64,000 bases of DNA from Mauremys mutica (Eukaryota; Chordata; Testudines; Geoemydidae). The DNA lies in the NCBI RefSeq assembly GCF_020497125.1, contig NC_059081.1, positions 21,795,105 through 21,859,104 on the forward strand, in the 5' to 3' direction. The notes under the pieces were generated by a model that saw nothing but the letters and a program-made list of their open reading frames with translations, had not been told where the DNA came from and made no database searches. Shown here in pieces: positions 25,915-36,315 of this stretch; position 1 is the stretch's first letter; each line of letters begins with the position of its first letter. The translations under genes were made by a program, and so were the position numbers.

Positions 25915-26791
25915 GTGCTTTCACAAGCGCATTTGACTCCAGGGGGAACTGAATCAGCAGAAACTAAATTCTTCTTTCCCCTGTGTTGCTGTTTGGGGAA
26001 ACAGTTAACCAAGGTCCCATCTCTGCCACGATATCTGCACAAGTTGCTTCTGCGGCCATGCAGGGCTCCACTAAAGTCAATGTGAAGTCTGTGCTGGCAT
26101 GAGAATCGGTGAGCAGATTTCATTGCTGGATTAGGTCCTAACTGAATTAACAGGAGAAACAGTAAAATAGGCTGTACACAAAATGCTTTCAAACAGAGAT
26201 TTTTTTCTCTAATCTCTTTCAGTTATACAACTTTAGAAATTACTTATAACAACAGAAGGGATAAGATTTTTCAGACAGACGTGAGTTTTAAATTGACAGT
26301 GTCACTTTAATGGCTTTGACAGTCTGGGATTTTTAAGTAGGTGGTGGATCTGATGCTAAACAGTTAAACCTGTTTTCCCTGAAGCTTTGTGAGCTGCAAA
26401 ATTAAACCTTGAGCTGTATGGGAAACTAATTGTAATTAGGAATGCAACACACTGTGGGCACACAAATGACCAGTAATCTCTCACCTGGAGCTTTAATTTA
26501 TCCATGGGTCAGGAGATGTCTTCCTTCCACAAAGTTGAAAAAAAAAAACCCTCAGACGAAGATGTGCAGAGGTAGACCAGGTCTCTAACAACTGCCTCTG
26601 TAGGACAACTAATTTGTCCTGTCCACTGTCATCATAAGCACAAACACAGTTCGGGTTATTTGCACCAAAATATAGAACAAAACATACAAGGCTCAGCTGT
26701 GGCTTTTAACTAGTGACTCATTCGAGAAGTGGTGGGAGTCGCACTGGCCAGTGGGATCTCTGGGAGGGACTGTGCTTTAAAGAGGTACAGT
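25915..26791. other. unannotated intergenic DNA
   Basis: No gene or named repeat was recognised. Confidence 0.4.
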
Positions 26792-26799
26792 CTAACCAG

Positions 26800-27056
26800 T
26801 ATCAGAGAGGTAGCCGTGTTAATCTGGTTCTGTAAAAGCAGCAAAGAATCCTGTGGCACCTTATAGACTAACAGACGTTTTGCAGCATAAGCTTTCGTGG
26901 GTGAATGCCCACTTCGTCGGATGCAAGAGTGGAAATTTCCAGGGGCAGGTAAATATAAGCAAGCAAGAAGCAAGCTGGAGATAACGAGGTTAGATCAATC
27001 AGGGAGGATGAGGCCCTGTTCTAGCAGTTGAGGTGTGAAAACCAAGGGAGGAGAAA
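26800..27056 (-). mobile_element. PLE 3'-terminal fragment
   Basis: The sequence is collinear with 55361-55617: the TATCAGAGAGGTAGCCGTGT tail, the CTTTCGTGGGTGAA hairpin, then 'aatttccaggggcaggta' and 'gaggatgaggccctgttct'. Flanks share CTAACCAG (26792-26799 and 27057-27064); extended to 12 bp they match at 9 positions. This is a minus-strand, 5'-truncated copy ending just before the GIY-YIG coding region. Confidence 0.85.
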
Positions 27057-27064
27057 CTAACCAG

Positions 27065-28460
27065 GAGTTCCTCACAGAAATTGTGCATTCTGTTACACTG
27101 CTTCAGAGCATGTGGTGTATTCCCCTCCTTTTATGTCCTGCCAGCTCTACTAGCCAGAGGAGGAGAGGTGTTATCTATGACCCCATCTCTTCCTCACCCC
27201 TTATGGGGGCAGGGGTTACTTGTGCCCCACTCTCCAGGCACCAGAAGGGACCAGTACTTGTGTTGGGGAGCATAGACATTGCCTCTGTTTTATTTCTGTA
27301 TTGGCCTCTATATTGTCACTGTAATACTAGCATCTGAGCAGCCTCTAACGTGTATCTAGCTCCTGCACAAAGGGCAAGACTACTTCTTTTCCTCCCCTGT
27401 GCTCTTGCACAGGGGCCAGGTACAATCTGGCTTTATTTGGGCTTCAAAACAATTCTCATGACTTTTGTCTTTGTCTTTGCTTCCATGACATTTGACCATC
27501 CCACCATTACAATCCTGTGACTTTTACTAGAGGTACCATGCTGTAACAACTGCCCTGGGCATAAACAATATTACAGTGATACTACTGAAGTCTGATAAGC
27601 TACGTCCTCGTGGGAACCAAATATATAAATACATCTGTTGAGAAAATCAAAGCTATACATTGTAATTATGGTGCATGCAATAGGCACCAAATTCATATTT
27701 ATCAGTGGAGTTACACAAGGCATGAATTTGGCCCAATATATACACACGTGCAAAACAAAATAGAACAAAACAAAACAACACTTAAGTCTAATCACGTTCC
27801 TCAACGCCTTATAGCCACTCCTGTTATATCTATCTATCTATCTAATCTACTTACCTAGAATTTGGGCCTATATAGGTAAAATAATCTGTTTGGTTGTTAT
27901 ATCTCCAACACATATTGTCATCCTTTAACTCATCATCTAAAGGAATGAGACAATGTCCAAGAAGTCATATTTTAAATTGCATCCAGTTCAGTTTTTCTTC
28001 CCTTGCACTTCTGCTGTTTAAGTCTAAAATTCTGAACCACTCAGAAAAATCTACATATATTTCAATTCCCGTCCTACTCACAGGGATTGATAGGCTGACC
28101 TTGGGTATGATAATGCCAGTTGTAAGGAATTTAATTTATAAAGTATATGAAACATCGCGGATGCCCCTAATAATGTTCACCCTAGATGCATGTAAGGAAA
28201 TGCCACTTGTCAAGGGAGAAATGAAGAGAAGATGGTGGTCAGAGTGCTGCCACTGCCTTGGGGCTCAAGAGAAGGCAACTTCTCCCACAGAAGAATATGG
28301 AAGAACCTCATGGTTTTCCTCCTTCACATAGAGCTTCACCTGTGAGTTTGCTGAAGAAGGGAGAGCTGATTATCACATGTTACAACTGGGCCAGACTCTC
28401 AGCTGCAGGGTATCTCCATTATGAAGTTTTTGATCCTCTAAGAATGATCTATGTTGGCTA
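27065..28460. other. unannotated intergenic DNA
   Basis: No gene was recognised. A 145-codon plus-strand open frame (27894-28331) has no recognisable domain. There is a (CTAT)n tract at about 27828-27843. Confidence 0.4.
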
Positions 28461-28584
28461 TAGGGTGACTAGATGTCTCAATTTTATAGGGACAGTCCTG
28501 ATATTTGGGGCTTTGTCTTATATAGACACTTATTACCCCCCGACACCCTTCCCAATTTTTCACACTTGCTGTCTGGTCACCCTA
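28461..28584. mobile_element. MITE with TAGGGTGAC ends
   Basis: It starts TAGGGTGACTAGATG and ends CTGGTCACCCTA, and is collinear with 12887-13008 over its whole length. Flanks GTTGGCTA and CTTAGCTG match at 5 of 8 positions, so the target duplication has decayed. Non-autonomous. Confidence 0.85.
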
Positions 28585-28974
28585 CTTAGCTGTATATAAT
28601 AGATTTCCAATTTATCTTATATCTAACTTTTTAATCAAACCATCATTGGCAGATATTTTAGGAACCCATACCTGCTTCATCTAATATTCTCACTGACATG
28701 ACATTGCCTTGTACATTTGTAGCTATATAATAATTTCCATAATTTAAGAATCTTCAGCTATATCATATTTAAGGGCATCTATCAGGAGCATTTGACACTT
28801 ATGAGAAATAATGTTTTATGGATGGATCTGTCTGACTCTATTAGTGAATGAGTATGCAAAAGTATGTCTGCACTATAAACTCTAGTGCCTATCATAATCT
28901 TGTCTCTTTCCAAGATAAGCTGGTAAGACAGTACAAGAAAGGTACAGTATTGGCTGTCTCTGTGACAAATTCAA

Positions 28975-29205
28975 AGATTCATAGATTATAAAACCCAAAG
29001 CGACGATTGTGATCATCTAGTCTGACCTCTTGTATTACATAAGAATTAATTCAAGGAAATCCTGTCTGAAATAGGAAAAATGTTCAGTCTTGATTTAAAA
29101 TTTCCTAGTAATGGAGAATATACCACAACCCTTTGCAAGTTGTTCCTATGGTTAATTACGCTCACTGTTAAAAATCTGCGCCTTCTAGCTATTGGATCTT
29201 GCTGA
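28975..29205 (-). mobile_element. CR1 LINE 3'-end fragment
   Basis: 'attcatagattataaaacccaaagcgacgattgtgatcatctagtctgacc' and the following 'ttgcaagttgttcctatgg' match the inverse of a CR1 3' region. The octamer-like 'attcatagat' is on the left, so the element is on the minus strand. Confidence 0.85.
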
Positions 29206-29209
29206 CCAA

Positions 29210-29320
29210 GGCCTTGATTCAGGAAGGGACTTAAGCAAGTGCCAACTTTAAGCATGTAAATAGTTCTGTTCACTTCAATGGGACGTTTTGCATGCTTAAC
29301 ATGAAACATGCTGAAATAGC
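29210..29320. repeat. ancient palindromic repeat remnant
   Basis: 'gacttaagcaagtgcc' and 'tttaagcatgtaaatag' on the left are loosely mirrored by 'tttgcatgcttaacatgaaacatgctg' on the right around 'cacttcaatggga'. It is strongly diverged and the class is unknown. Confidence 0.35.
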
Positions 29321-29734
29321 TTAGAATCAGTGTTTAAATGCATGGGTCTGTGACAATATTTTATTAATCTGAAAATACATTCAAAACTCACTAATTTGCA
29401 CTAATAATGGGGAGACTAATTGGGAATTATTGAATTTTTTAAATTATAGAATAAACCCAAATCCTCTGTCAGTTAGTAGGTGCTGGGCAGATAGCAGGGA
29501 AGAGAAGGGAGTGACTTCCAAGCTGCTCCACAAAGACTTCTTTGGCTAGTGGCAGAATCAGCCTTTGTAGCCCCTAATGTGATCACAAGGTTAAGTATGT
29601 GACAATCTGCACAGCAGAGAATCTTCTGGCCCTTTCCCACCCCCGGCTCCTGGTCTGCCCAAACCCTGCCCCAGCCCTCCATGTCTTGTGTGGAGATGAA
29701 CTCTGTGCCTCATAAGCTGTGTGATACCCAATGA

Positions 29735-29925
29735 GATCCCCAGATCCTGCCATGCACCATGCAGTGGAATCCTCTTCTGAGGAAGAAACTTTCTCCATGG
29801 GCAGACTTCTGCAAGGTTTCTTGGATCTTTTTTCTGGAGCAGCTGGTATTGGTCACTGCCAGAGACAGAATAATGAGGGAGATGGACCATGGGTCTGATG
29901 ATAATTTCCAATGTTCTTATGCTCG
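29735..29925 (+). mobile_element. CR1 LINE 3'-region fragment
   Basis: 'gagcagctggtattggtcactgcc', 'acagaataatgagggagatggacc' and 'ccaatgttcttatg' match the sense strand of the same CR1 3' end found inverted at 43413 and 54955. Non-coding. Confidence 0.75.
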
Positions 29926-31272
29926 GGGAACCTTCCTGGTGCTCGAGTTGGGGCAGTTCTTGTGTCTTGTTTAATGTGCACAATAAAAAGGCAAGGACAG
30001 TACGTCATCAAATGCATTATGACAATTGTAGTTCAGTTTGGTTATTTAGGATTAGGGTTAGAGCTTCATTGTGGTAGGCATGGTCTAGGCATGGGGCAAA
30101 GGAAATGTCACCAATGGGTAGTATAAAGATGAAAGAAGTTACTTATTTCAATCAAAACATTATTAATTTTACAATAACCTGTATAAATGCATTTAATAAG
30201 ATTCAGCTAGTGGTTTTAAACCATTTTAAACTGCAATTCTACTCAGCCCCATAGCTGTTGCAGGGAGCACACTTGCAATCCAGACTCCACTTTGAATGCA
30301 TGACAAATCACTAGCCTTCATTTATGAGGGTATCTGCCTTTCTTAAGCCTCCATAGACACCTGATCTAATCTCAGCAGCTCTCAAGGCTCTCAGTAATAT
30401 TGCTTTTGACTGTTACCATCACATCCACCTACTTATACTTACATACAAAAATCTCAGGAGTGTCAAAAGTCATGGCTTTCTCTCTCTCTATATATATATA
30501 TATAAAAAACCCAACAAAATCTCAGAATCCGTGACTCTAGTGACAGCTGTGGTAAAAATGCTGCTTTATTCATGATAAGTAACACTTCATAACAAAAACA
30601 TCATGCTATTCTTTCAAAAATAACAAGGCTTTATAATAGGGCAACAAACTACATTATTTGCCATATAAAGTTCTGCTGATAGATGGAAAGAGATGACATT
30701 GGGATGCGGGGGTTGAGGAAATGGCTTTTGGCTGTAGATTAGCCAGGTTTCTGTTGCTATAATTTAATATTTATATCAGGATTGGTATCCCAGAGAAGCT
30801 TGTGAGATCAGGCCTCTAGTTCTAAATTAGCCTGTCCTACTATACTTAATAACAGCTCAATTGTCAGTGACACAACATTAAATATGTGACAGGAAAAAAA
30901 GACAACTCACAAAATACCTATCATCCAATGATATTTCCAATTACAATCCACAACACAGCACAAGCACCTGGATTATTAATGTACACTCCCAAATGTTGAT
31001 TACCCCGGCATCATGATATGAAAGATACAATTACTACTGCAATATCAGAATCATCATCTTCCACTTCATTCTTTCAACATCAAGTAAGAGGAAAGAGTGT
31101 TTAATTAGCGAACCTTTCAGTATTCATTTTCTACTTTAACAGGCTTTTCTGGTTGATAACAGCACTGATTATGTGCATACAATGAATGCTTAATGGTGGG
31201 TATAGCCATACTTTATTTTCTATTTGCTCAAGAGGGAAAAAAGCAACATATTGAGTGGGAAAATCCACACTC
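29926..31272. other. unannotated AT-rich DNA
   Basis: No gene or named repeat was recognised. There is a (CT)n(AT)n tract near 30480-30505. Confidence 0.4.
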
Positions 31273-31425
31273 GGGGGTTCTATTCCCAGTTTTGCCAGGG
31301 ATTTATCGTGTGACTTTGGCCAAAGGGGTCCACAGTTTATCCATCTGCAAAATAGGTATAATAATGATTACCTGCTTCTCAGTATGCTATGATGCTTCAT
31401 CAATTAATGCTTATGAAAATGTTTC
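31273..31425 (+). repeat. MIR/CORE-SINE remnant
   Basis: 'gggttctattcccagttttgcc', 'tgtgactttggccaa', 'cagtttatccatctgcaaaatagg' and 'ataatgattacctgctt' follow the order of the MIR SINE core on the sense strand. Confidence 0.75.
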
Positions 31426-31557
31426 TCTTATATAAATTATATTACTATTCAATATTATTCTCCAATATAAATGCTATTATTCAATATAACATTCAAACTC
31501 ATTCTCTCATATAAATGCTGTTATTTTTCAATATTGTGCTAATTTCTTCTTGTCAAG

Positions 31558-31765
31558 TATCAGAGCGGTAGCCGTGTTAGTCTGGATCTACAAAAATCAA
31601 CAAAGAGTCCTGTGGCACCTTATAGACTAACAGACGTACTGGAGCATAAGCTTTCGTGGGTGAATACCCACTTCATTGGATGCATGCATATTCGCCCATG
31701 AAAGCTTATGCTCCAATACGTCTGTTAGTCTATAAGGTGCCACAGGACTCTTTGTTGCTTTTTAC
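31558..31765. mobile_element. miniature head-to-head PLE insertion with 12-bp TSD
   Basis: 31558-31687 carries the PLE 3' end on the minus strand, with a TATCAGAGCGGTAGCCGTGT tail. 31688-31765 carries the same end on the plus strand (GAAAGCTTATGCTCCAATAC through GGTGCCACAGGACTCTTTG). The plus arm stops at 'gctttttac' and lacks the terminal tail present on the minus arm. The whole is flanked by a perfect 12-bp repeat, ATTTCTTCTTGT (31542-31553 and 31766-31777); four extra bases (CAAG) lie inside the left border. No coding DNA remains. Confidence 0.9.
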
Positions 31766-31777
31766 ATTTCTTCTTGT

Positions 31778-32555
31778 GTTACAGTTGAAACATTGTCATT
31801 GCTGTCCCTTATCTGCTAACTCTTGGATAAGTCTAAAAAGAAGTTACAACCAGAGTCAGAGCCCAACTTCCTTTGTGCTGTGTATATGAGCCGCTTGAGA
31901 GGAAGTAGAAAAGCCTGGCTCCAAATAGCATTTGAAGCTTCTTGTATTTCGCAGCAAAAAGTCTCATAAAGAATGTCTCACTTTTATTCTTTATGAAGCT
32001 TGTAGTGCTCAGTTCTTGCATGTTTTAAGTTTCAGAACCTTTCCACTGTTCTTATTACTAGCCACAGGGAAGACATAATATTGACCATAGTAATTGACAT
32101 TGTGTAGATAGTATGAGTTAAGAAAACTGCCTCTGGGATGCAGTTTGAGAGGTTCTCTTTGTCTTGTTATTCAATTAGTGTATTCCTCAGCATCTGAATT
32201 TTAAAAAAGGTTTTATTTTCACTAGTAAACATACAAGGCTGGATTTAGCCCCCTCTATGTCCCCTTTGTGTCTCTCTGGTAACATGCTTGGGCTTTTCAG
32301 TTGTCATAATGGGGTTGGTGAGGATTCTTTCAGTGTGGAGTGAATTGTCAGCACCTGCACTTTACCATTCTTGCCCAGGGAGCTGAAGGCATAGAGGTAA
32401 AGTTAATACTCTTGAAAGGAATGGCCTGCAGGTATGTGGTCGAAGTTCAGAGTAGCATTAACTAATGGGAAGATTCTTGATATTTGTGTGGCTCTGTTAC
32501 TTCCAGGCTCCATCCCTTCCTGTCCCTGTCATACCAACCACCCTTCCTGGCTCAG
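31778..32555. other. unannotated intergenic DNA
   Basis: No gene or named repeat was recognised. Confidence 0.4.
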
Positions 32556-32760
32556 GCCTGGTCTACACTAGGACTTTAATTCGAATTTATCAGCGTTAAT
32601 TTGAACTAACCGCTCAACCGTCCACACCAGGAAGCCATTTAATTTGAACTAGAGGGCTCTTTAGTTCGAATTTGGTACTCCACCCCGGCAGGTGGAGTAA
32701 CGCTAAATTCGACACGGCTAGCTCGAATTAGCCTTGGTGTGGATGCTAATCGAACTTAGT
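32556..32760. repeat. Harbinger left terminal and subterminal repeats
   Basis: TTCGAA or TCGAA/TCGAC words occur near 32579, 32664, 32708, 32723 and 32748, spaced tens of bases apart and in mixed orientation. The right end has counterparts near 38764, 38813, 38828 and 38843. In this superfamily such subterminal repeats are plausible docking sites for the Myb-like protein; that role is inference. Confidence 0.6.
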
Positions 32761-33107
32761 AGCTCCGGGAGCTATCCCACACTGCACCACTCTGTTGACG
32801 CTCTGGACAGCAGTCCGAGCTTGGATTCTCTGCCCAGCCACACAGGAAATGACCCGGGAAAATTTGAATTCATTTTCCTGTCTGGGCACTTTGAATCTGA
32901 CGTCCTGGCTGGACATCGGGGCGAGCTCCGCAGCACCTGCAACCAGGGGTGAGCTGGAGCCGGTTCGCACCGGTTCGCGCGAACCCGTTAAATTTAGAAG
33001 CGGTTTTAGAACCGCTTGTTAACTAGCTTCCCTGCGAGGGAAGCTTTGATGGGCTCTGCCTGGGAAGCCTGTAATTCCTCCTCCCGGACACCGGGGGGCG
33101 CTGCGCT

Positions 33108-33225
33108 GTGCTGCGAGAGCCATGTGAGCTGCCTCCTGGCCCTGTTGCTGCTCCTGCTCTTTGGACCTCTGGCCCTGGGGCTCCGGCTGCGTCCTGCTGC
33201 TCCCAGCCCCCCCCCCGGTGTGAGT
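33108..33225 (+). other. signal-peptide-like open stretch followed by GT donor
   Basis: In the frame beginning at 33016 the translation contains CLLALLLLLLFGPLALGL, a hydrophobic signal-peptide-like core, followed by a Pro/Arg stretch. A good splice-donor match (GGTGTGAGTAT) follows at about 33218. This could be a captured host first exon or chance in GC-rich DNA. No family is recognised and there is no downstream exon. Confidence 0.25.
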
Positions 33226-33229
33226 ATCT

Positions 33230-33950
33230 GCGCCCCTCCCCCGCCTTCCCTGCCCCCAGCCACCCCCAGCCGCCCCCCTGCCCACAGCCACCCGCAGCCG
33301 CCCACAGCCAGCCCCTGCCCACAGCCAGCCCCTGCCCACAGCCACCCGCAGCCGCCCACAGCCAGCCCCTGCCCACAGCCAGCCGCAGCCAGCCCCAGCC
33401 ACCCCCTGCCCACAGCCAGCCCCTGCCCCCAGCCACCCGCAGCCAGCCCCTGCCCCCAGCCACCCCCTGCCCCCAGCCACCCGCAGCCGCCCACAGCCAC
33501 CCCCTGCCCCATCCCCTGCCCGCAGCCGCCCGCAGCCAGCCCCTGCCCCCAGCCACCCACAGCCACCCGCAGCCAGCCCCTGCCCCCAGCCAGCCCCTGC
33601 CCACAGCCGCCCTCTGCCCGCAGCCTGCCCCTGCCCCCAGCCAGCCCCTGCCCACAGCCACCCGCAGCCAGCCCCTGCCCACAGCCGCCCTCTGCCCCAC
33701 CCCCTGCCCACAGCCACCCGCAGCCAGCCCCTGCCCACAGCCGCCCTCTGCCCCCAGCCAGCCCTTGCCACAGCCACCCTCTGCCTGCAGCCCCTGCCAC
33801 AGCCACCCCCTGCCTGCAGCCAGCCTCTGCCCACAGCCGCCCGCAGCCACCCCCTGCCCACAGCCACCCGCAGCCCACCCGTCTGCATCACCTGCCCACA
33901 GCCAGCCCGTGTCACTCCCTGCCTCCAGCTAGCCCTGCCCCATGCCCCTA
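33230..33950. repeat. CAGCC-rich minisatellite
   Basis: About 720 bp built from CAGCC words in variants such as CCCACAGCCACCCGCAGCC and CAGCCCCTGCCC, with very few T or stop-forming triplets on either strand. This is why long Pro/Ser/Gln-rich (+) and Gly/Trp-rich (-) open frames cover it in several frames. The minus strand has many GGGG runs. Confidence 0.92.
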
Positions 33951-34066
33951 TTGCAGCCAGCCCCACATCCACTGGTGCCCTGCAGTTCCCAGGGCACTAA
34001 CCCTGCACACCTGCTTTAATGAGGGGGGGGGCAGGGAGCAGCTGGGACCCACACATGTGCACACCC

Positions 34067-34166
34067 TAGAGTGACCAGACAGCAAGTGTGAAAAATCGGG
34101 ACGGGGGTGAGGGGTAATAGGAGCCTATATAAGAAAAAGACCCAAAAATTGAGACTGTCCCTGATC
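34067..34166. mobile_element. internally deleted TAGGGTGACC MITE, inverted
   Basis: It starts TAGAGTGACCAGACAGCAAG and continues as the inverse of 12887-13008 ('gggtaataggagcctatataagaaaaag'). It loses the far end near 'gactgtccctgatcacc'. CACACATGTG occurs on both sides (34050-34059 and about 34169-34178), so the flank may include an old target duplication. Confidence 0.65.
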
Positions 34167-34234
34167 ACCACCCACACATGTGAAACGGAGCTCATTTCTA
34201 GTTCAGCCCCATCTTTTTTAAAAAGAACTTTAGG

Positions 34235-34327
34235 TAGGATTAAAATACATCTGTATTTTCCTGGACATGTCAGGCTTTTCGGTTCTTAATCACCTCCTGG
34301 GAAAATATGGACGTATGGTAACCCTAT
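34235..34327. repeat. second MITE-like fragment in the nested element
   Basis: 'tttcctggacatgtcaggctttt' and 'aatatggacgtatggtaacccta' read inversely as a TAGGGTTACCATACGTCC-type dispersed turtle repeat terminus. One-sided fragment. Confidence 0.45.
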
Positions 34328-34363
34328 TGGTACAAAAAATACATGCTGTCGCACATCCCTTAA

Positions 34364-34427
34364 ATCAGAACTTTTTATAGGGAACCCGTTGTTAAATCAG
34401 AACTTTTTATAGGGAACCCGTTGTTAA
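34364..34427 (+). repeat. 32-bp perfect tandem duplication
   Basis: Two exact 32-bp copies (34364-34395 and 34396-34427) start ATCAGAACTTTTTATAGGGA. They lie just inside the right end of the nested hAT-type element. Confidence 0.95.
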
Positions 34428-34457
34428 GATTTTGGCAGCTCATCACTGCCTGCAACG

Positions 34458-36315
34458 ATGCAGAGCTCTCCAGCAGAGGAGTCCGGGCAATCCAAGAATA
34501 GAAAGAGGTCCCCAGCATGGACTGACCGGGAAGTCAAGGATCTGATCGCTGTGTGGGGCGAGGAGTCTGTGCTCTTGGAGCTGCGCTCCAACAAGCGTAA
34601 TGCAAAGACCTTCGAGAAGGTCTCCCAAGCCATGACACAGAAAGGATACAGCCGGGATGCAATGCAGTGCCGCGTGAAAGTCAAGGACCTGAGGCAAGGC
34701 TATCAAAAAGTCAGAGCGGCAAACGGACGCTCCGGAGCACGGCCCCAGACATGCCGCTTCTACGAGGCACTGCATGCCATTCTCGGTGGGTCTGCCACCA
34801 CTGTCCCACCAGTGACCGTGGACTCAGTGGATGGCATAGTGAACCAGGACAGTTCCTACTCGATGTTCGCCAATGGGGAAGACGAGGAAGGGTCCATGGA
34901 GGAAGGCGCAGGCGACAGCGAACACAATGCCGCTTTCCCTGACAGCCAGGATCTCTTCCTCACCCTCACAGAGATCCCCTACCAACCCTCCCCGGCCGTT
35001 AACCCGGACTCAGAGTCAGGGGAAGGATCAGGCGGTAAGTCGTATAAACAAGAAAACATTTATTTGTACGAAAACATGTATACAAAAAATAGAAATTCTA
35101 TATATAAATACTATATCTAAAAGTTTTTAACGGGAAACTATACGAACAGTAGGTCCACACAGATTGGGATGGAACAATAGTCCTCCATAGACAATTCCAC
35201 AAATGCATCATAAAGTTCCTCAAATACCCTCCGCAGGAGGTTTCTAGGAAGAGGTGCCTTATTTGGTCCTCCGGTGAAGCACACTCTTCCACGCCACGAC
35301 ATCCGTAGATACAGGGGAACCATCGCCTCAACCAGCATGGCCGCGTAGGGTCCCGGTCGGTGAAGTGCTTCCCTTAACATCCTGTCTTTCTGTACTTGAG
35401 AGACCCGCCTCAGGGTAATCTCGTTCATGAAGTGCTGCATCTAATTAGGGCAATTAGCGAATAGTTACTGTTCTTAATGGTTTACTTATACTTTGCATAA
35501 CAAAGCCCCTCGCTTAGCAGCCACGTGCTGTAGGCCACAGAGGAAAAGCATACATTGATCTTTCCCCTGCAGTGTCGGGAGTGGCTGGAAAAGGGTCATA
35601 GTATCTGATTTCCAGACAGCTATCCGTTAACTGATAAGCATAATCTACTGTAAGGCTTACCAGGACTGTCTGCTAGACGGATTCAGCTATCTCTCCCGAC
35701 TTCTCCACTCTCCTGTGCAATGCCGCAGCCAATCAGAGCGTAGCCCAAAATGTTGTGCTTGTCTTGAGACCACGTGAGACTTGTTGCCCGGTACGGTCTT
35801 GTTCATAGAAATTGACTAGACGGTGTTCACTGTCCGCAAAAATGTATCTGTTCAAGGAAATCACTAACTTTCCCCATCACACAGCTTCGGCTCTTTCCCG
35901 GACTGCCCCGGCATCCCCCTCGCAGAGACTGGCAATGATTAGACGGCGAAAGAAAAAGACTAGGGACGAGATGTTCGCTGAACTGATGTCCTGCTCCCGA
36001 GCAGAGGCTGCAGAGCAGAAACACTGGAGGGAGACCCTATGTGAGCAGCATCGCACACTCATGGAACGTGAGGATAGGTGGCGGCAGGAAGACCATCAGA
36101 CCACCCAAACGCTGCTTGGTCTCATGAAGGAACAAACGGACACGCTTCGTCGCCTTGTTGATGTCCTGCAGGACCGCAGGCTGGAGGACAGGGCCCCCCT
36201 GCAGTGTCTCTGCAATCGCCCTCCCCCGCCAAGAAGTCCTGGCCCCCCCTCACCCAAAAGTACAAGACGGCGGGGCAGTAGGGGCCGTGAGAACTGTCAC
36301 TGCACCACTGCATAG
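34458..36315 (+). CDS. Harbinger Myb/SANT-like DNA-binding protein, two exons
   Basis: The accessory DNA-binding protein of the Harbinger transposon. In this superfamily it helps the transposase reach the nucleus and the element ends. Exon 1 (34458-35034) starts at an ATG and encodes a trihelix Myb/SANT-like domain at roughly residues 20-110, with Trp21 (PAWTDREVKDLIAVWGEE) and a K/R-rich third helix region (CRVKVKDLRQGYQKV), then an acidic linker. A consensus donor (G|GTAAGT) follows at 35034/35035. A pyrimidine-rich acceptor ending CACACAG at 35884 opens exon 2 (35885-36315). Exon 2 encodes a basic patch (MIRRRKKKTRDEM) and a long Glu/Arg-rich, probably coiled-coil, helix. Exon lengths of 577 and 431 nt sum to 336 codons including the stop, with no internal stop, which supports the splice model. 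Without splicing the frame reads on to a stop at 35120. The hAT insertion lies immediately upstream. Confidence 0.82.
35035..35884 (+). other. predicted intron of the Myb-like gene
   Basis: It has a GTAAGT donor and a CACACAG acceptor, and is about 850 bp long. It is inferred from reading-frame continuity into the basic/coiled-coil exon. It contains an antisense open frame (35138-35440). Confidence 0.6.
35138..35440 (-). other. antisense 100-codon open frame in the Myb intron
   Basis: The frame begins with ATG directly after an in-frame TAG and runs 100 codons, ending ...EDYCSIPICVDLLFV. The composition is protein-like (LRRVFEELYDAFVEL helix) rather than low-complexity. No family is recognised. 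Its start sits right after a possible splice acceptor (ctaattag|ATG). It may be a genuine small Harbinger ORF, an exon, or chance. Confidence 0.2.

Larger units (their letters stand above)
32944..34448. mobile_element. 1.5-kb hAT-type non-autonomous element nested in Harbinger
   Basis: The left end CAGGGGTGAGCTG and the inverse complement of the right end (CAGTGATGAGCTG) form a 13-bp imperfect TIR. It is flanked by the perfect 8-bp repeat CCTGCAAC (32936-32943 and 34449-34456). Inside are a GC-rich segment with a leucine-rich open stretch, a CAGCC minisatellite, two smaller MITE-like pieces and a 32-bp tandem duplication. No transposase is recognised. The right border falls one base before the start codon of the Myb-like gene. 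Confidence 0.88.

Noticed and set aside
27894..28331. 145-codon plus-strand open frame
   Set aside because: No recognisable domain, ordinary intergenic composition, and no splice or promoter context that would support a host gene.
33006..34074. Long overlapping open frames on both strands (up to 352 codons), Pro/Ser/Gln-rich or Gly/Trp-rich
   Set aside because: They are generated by the CAGCC minisatellite, which lacks stop-forming triplets in several frames; only the short leucine-rich start was kept as a weak observation.
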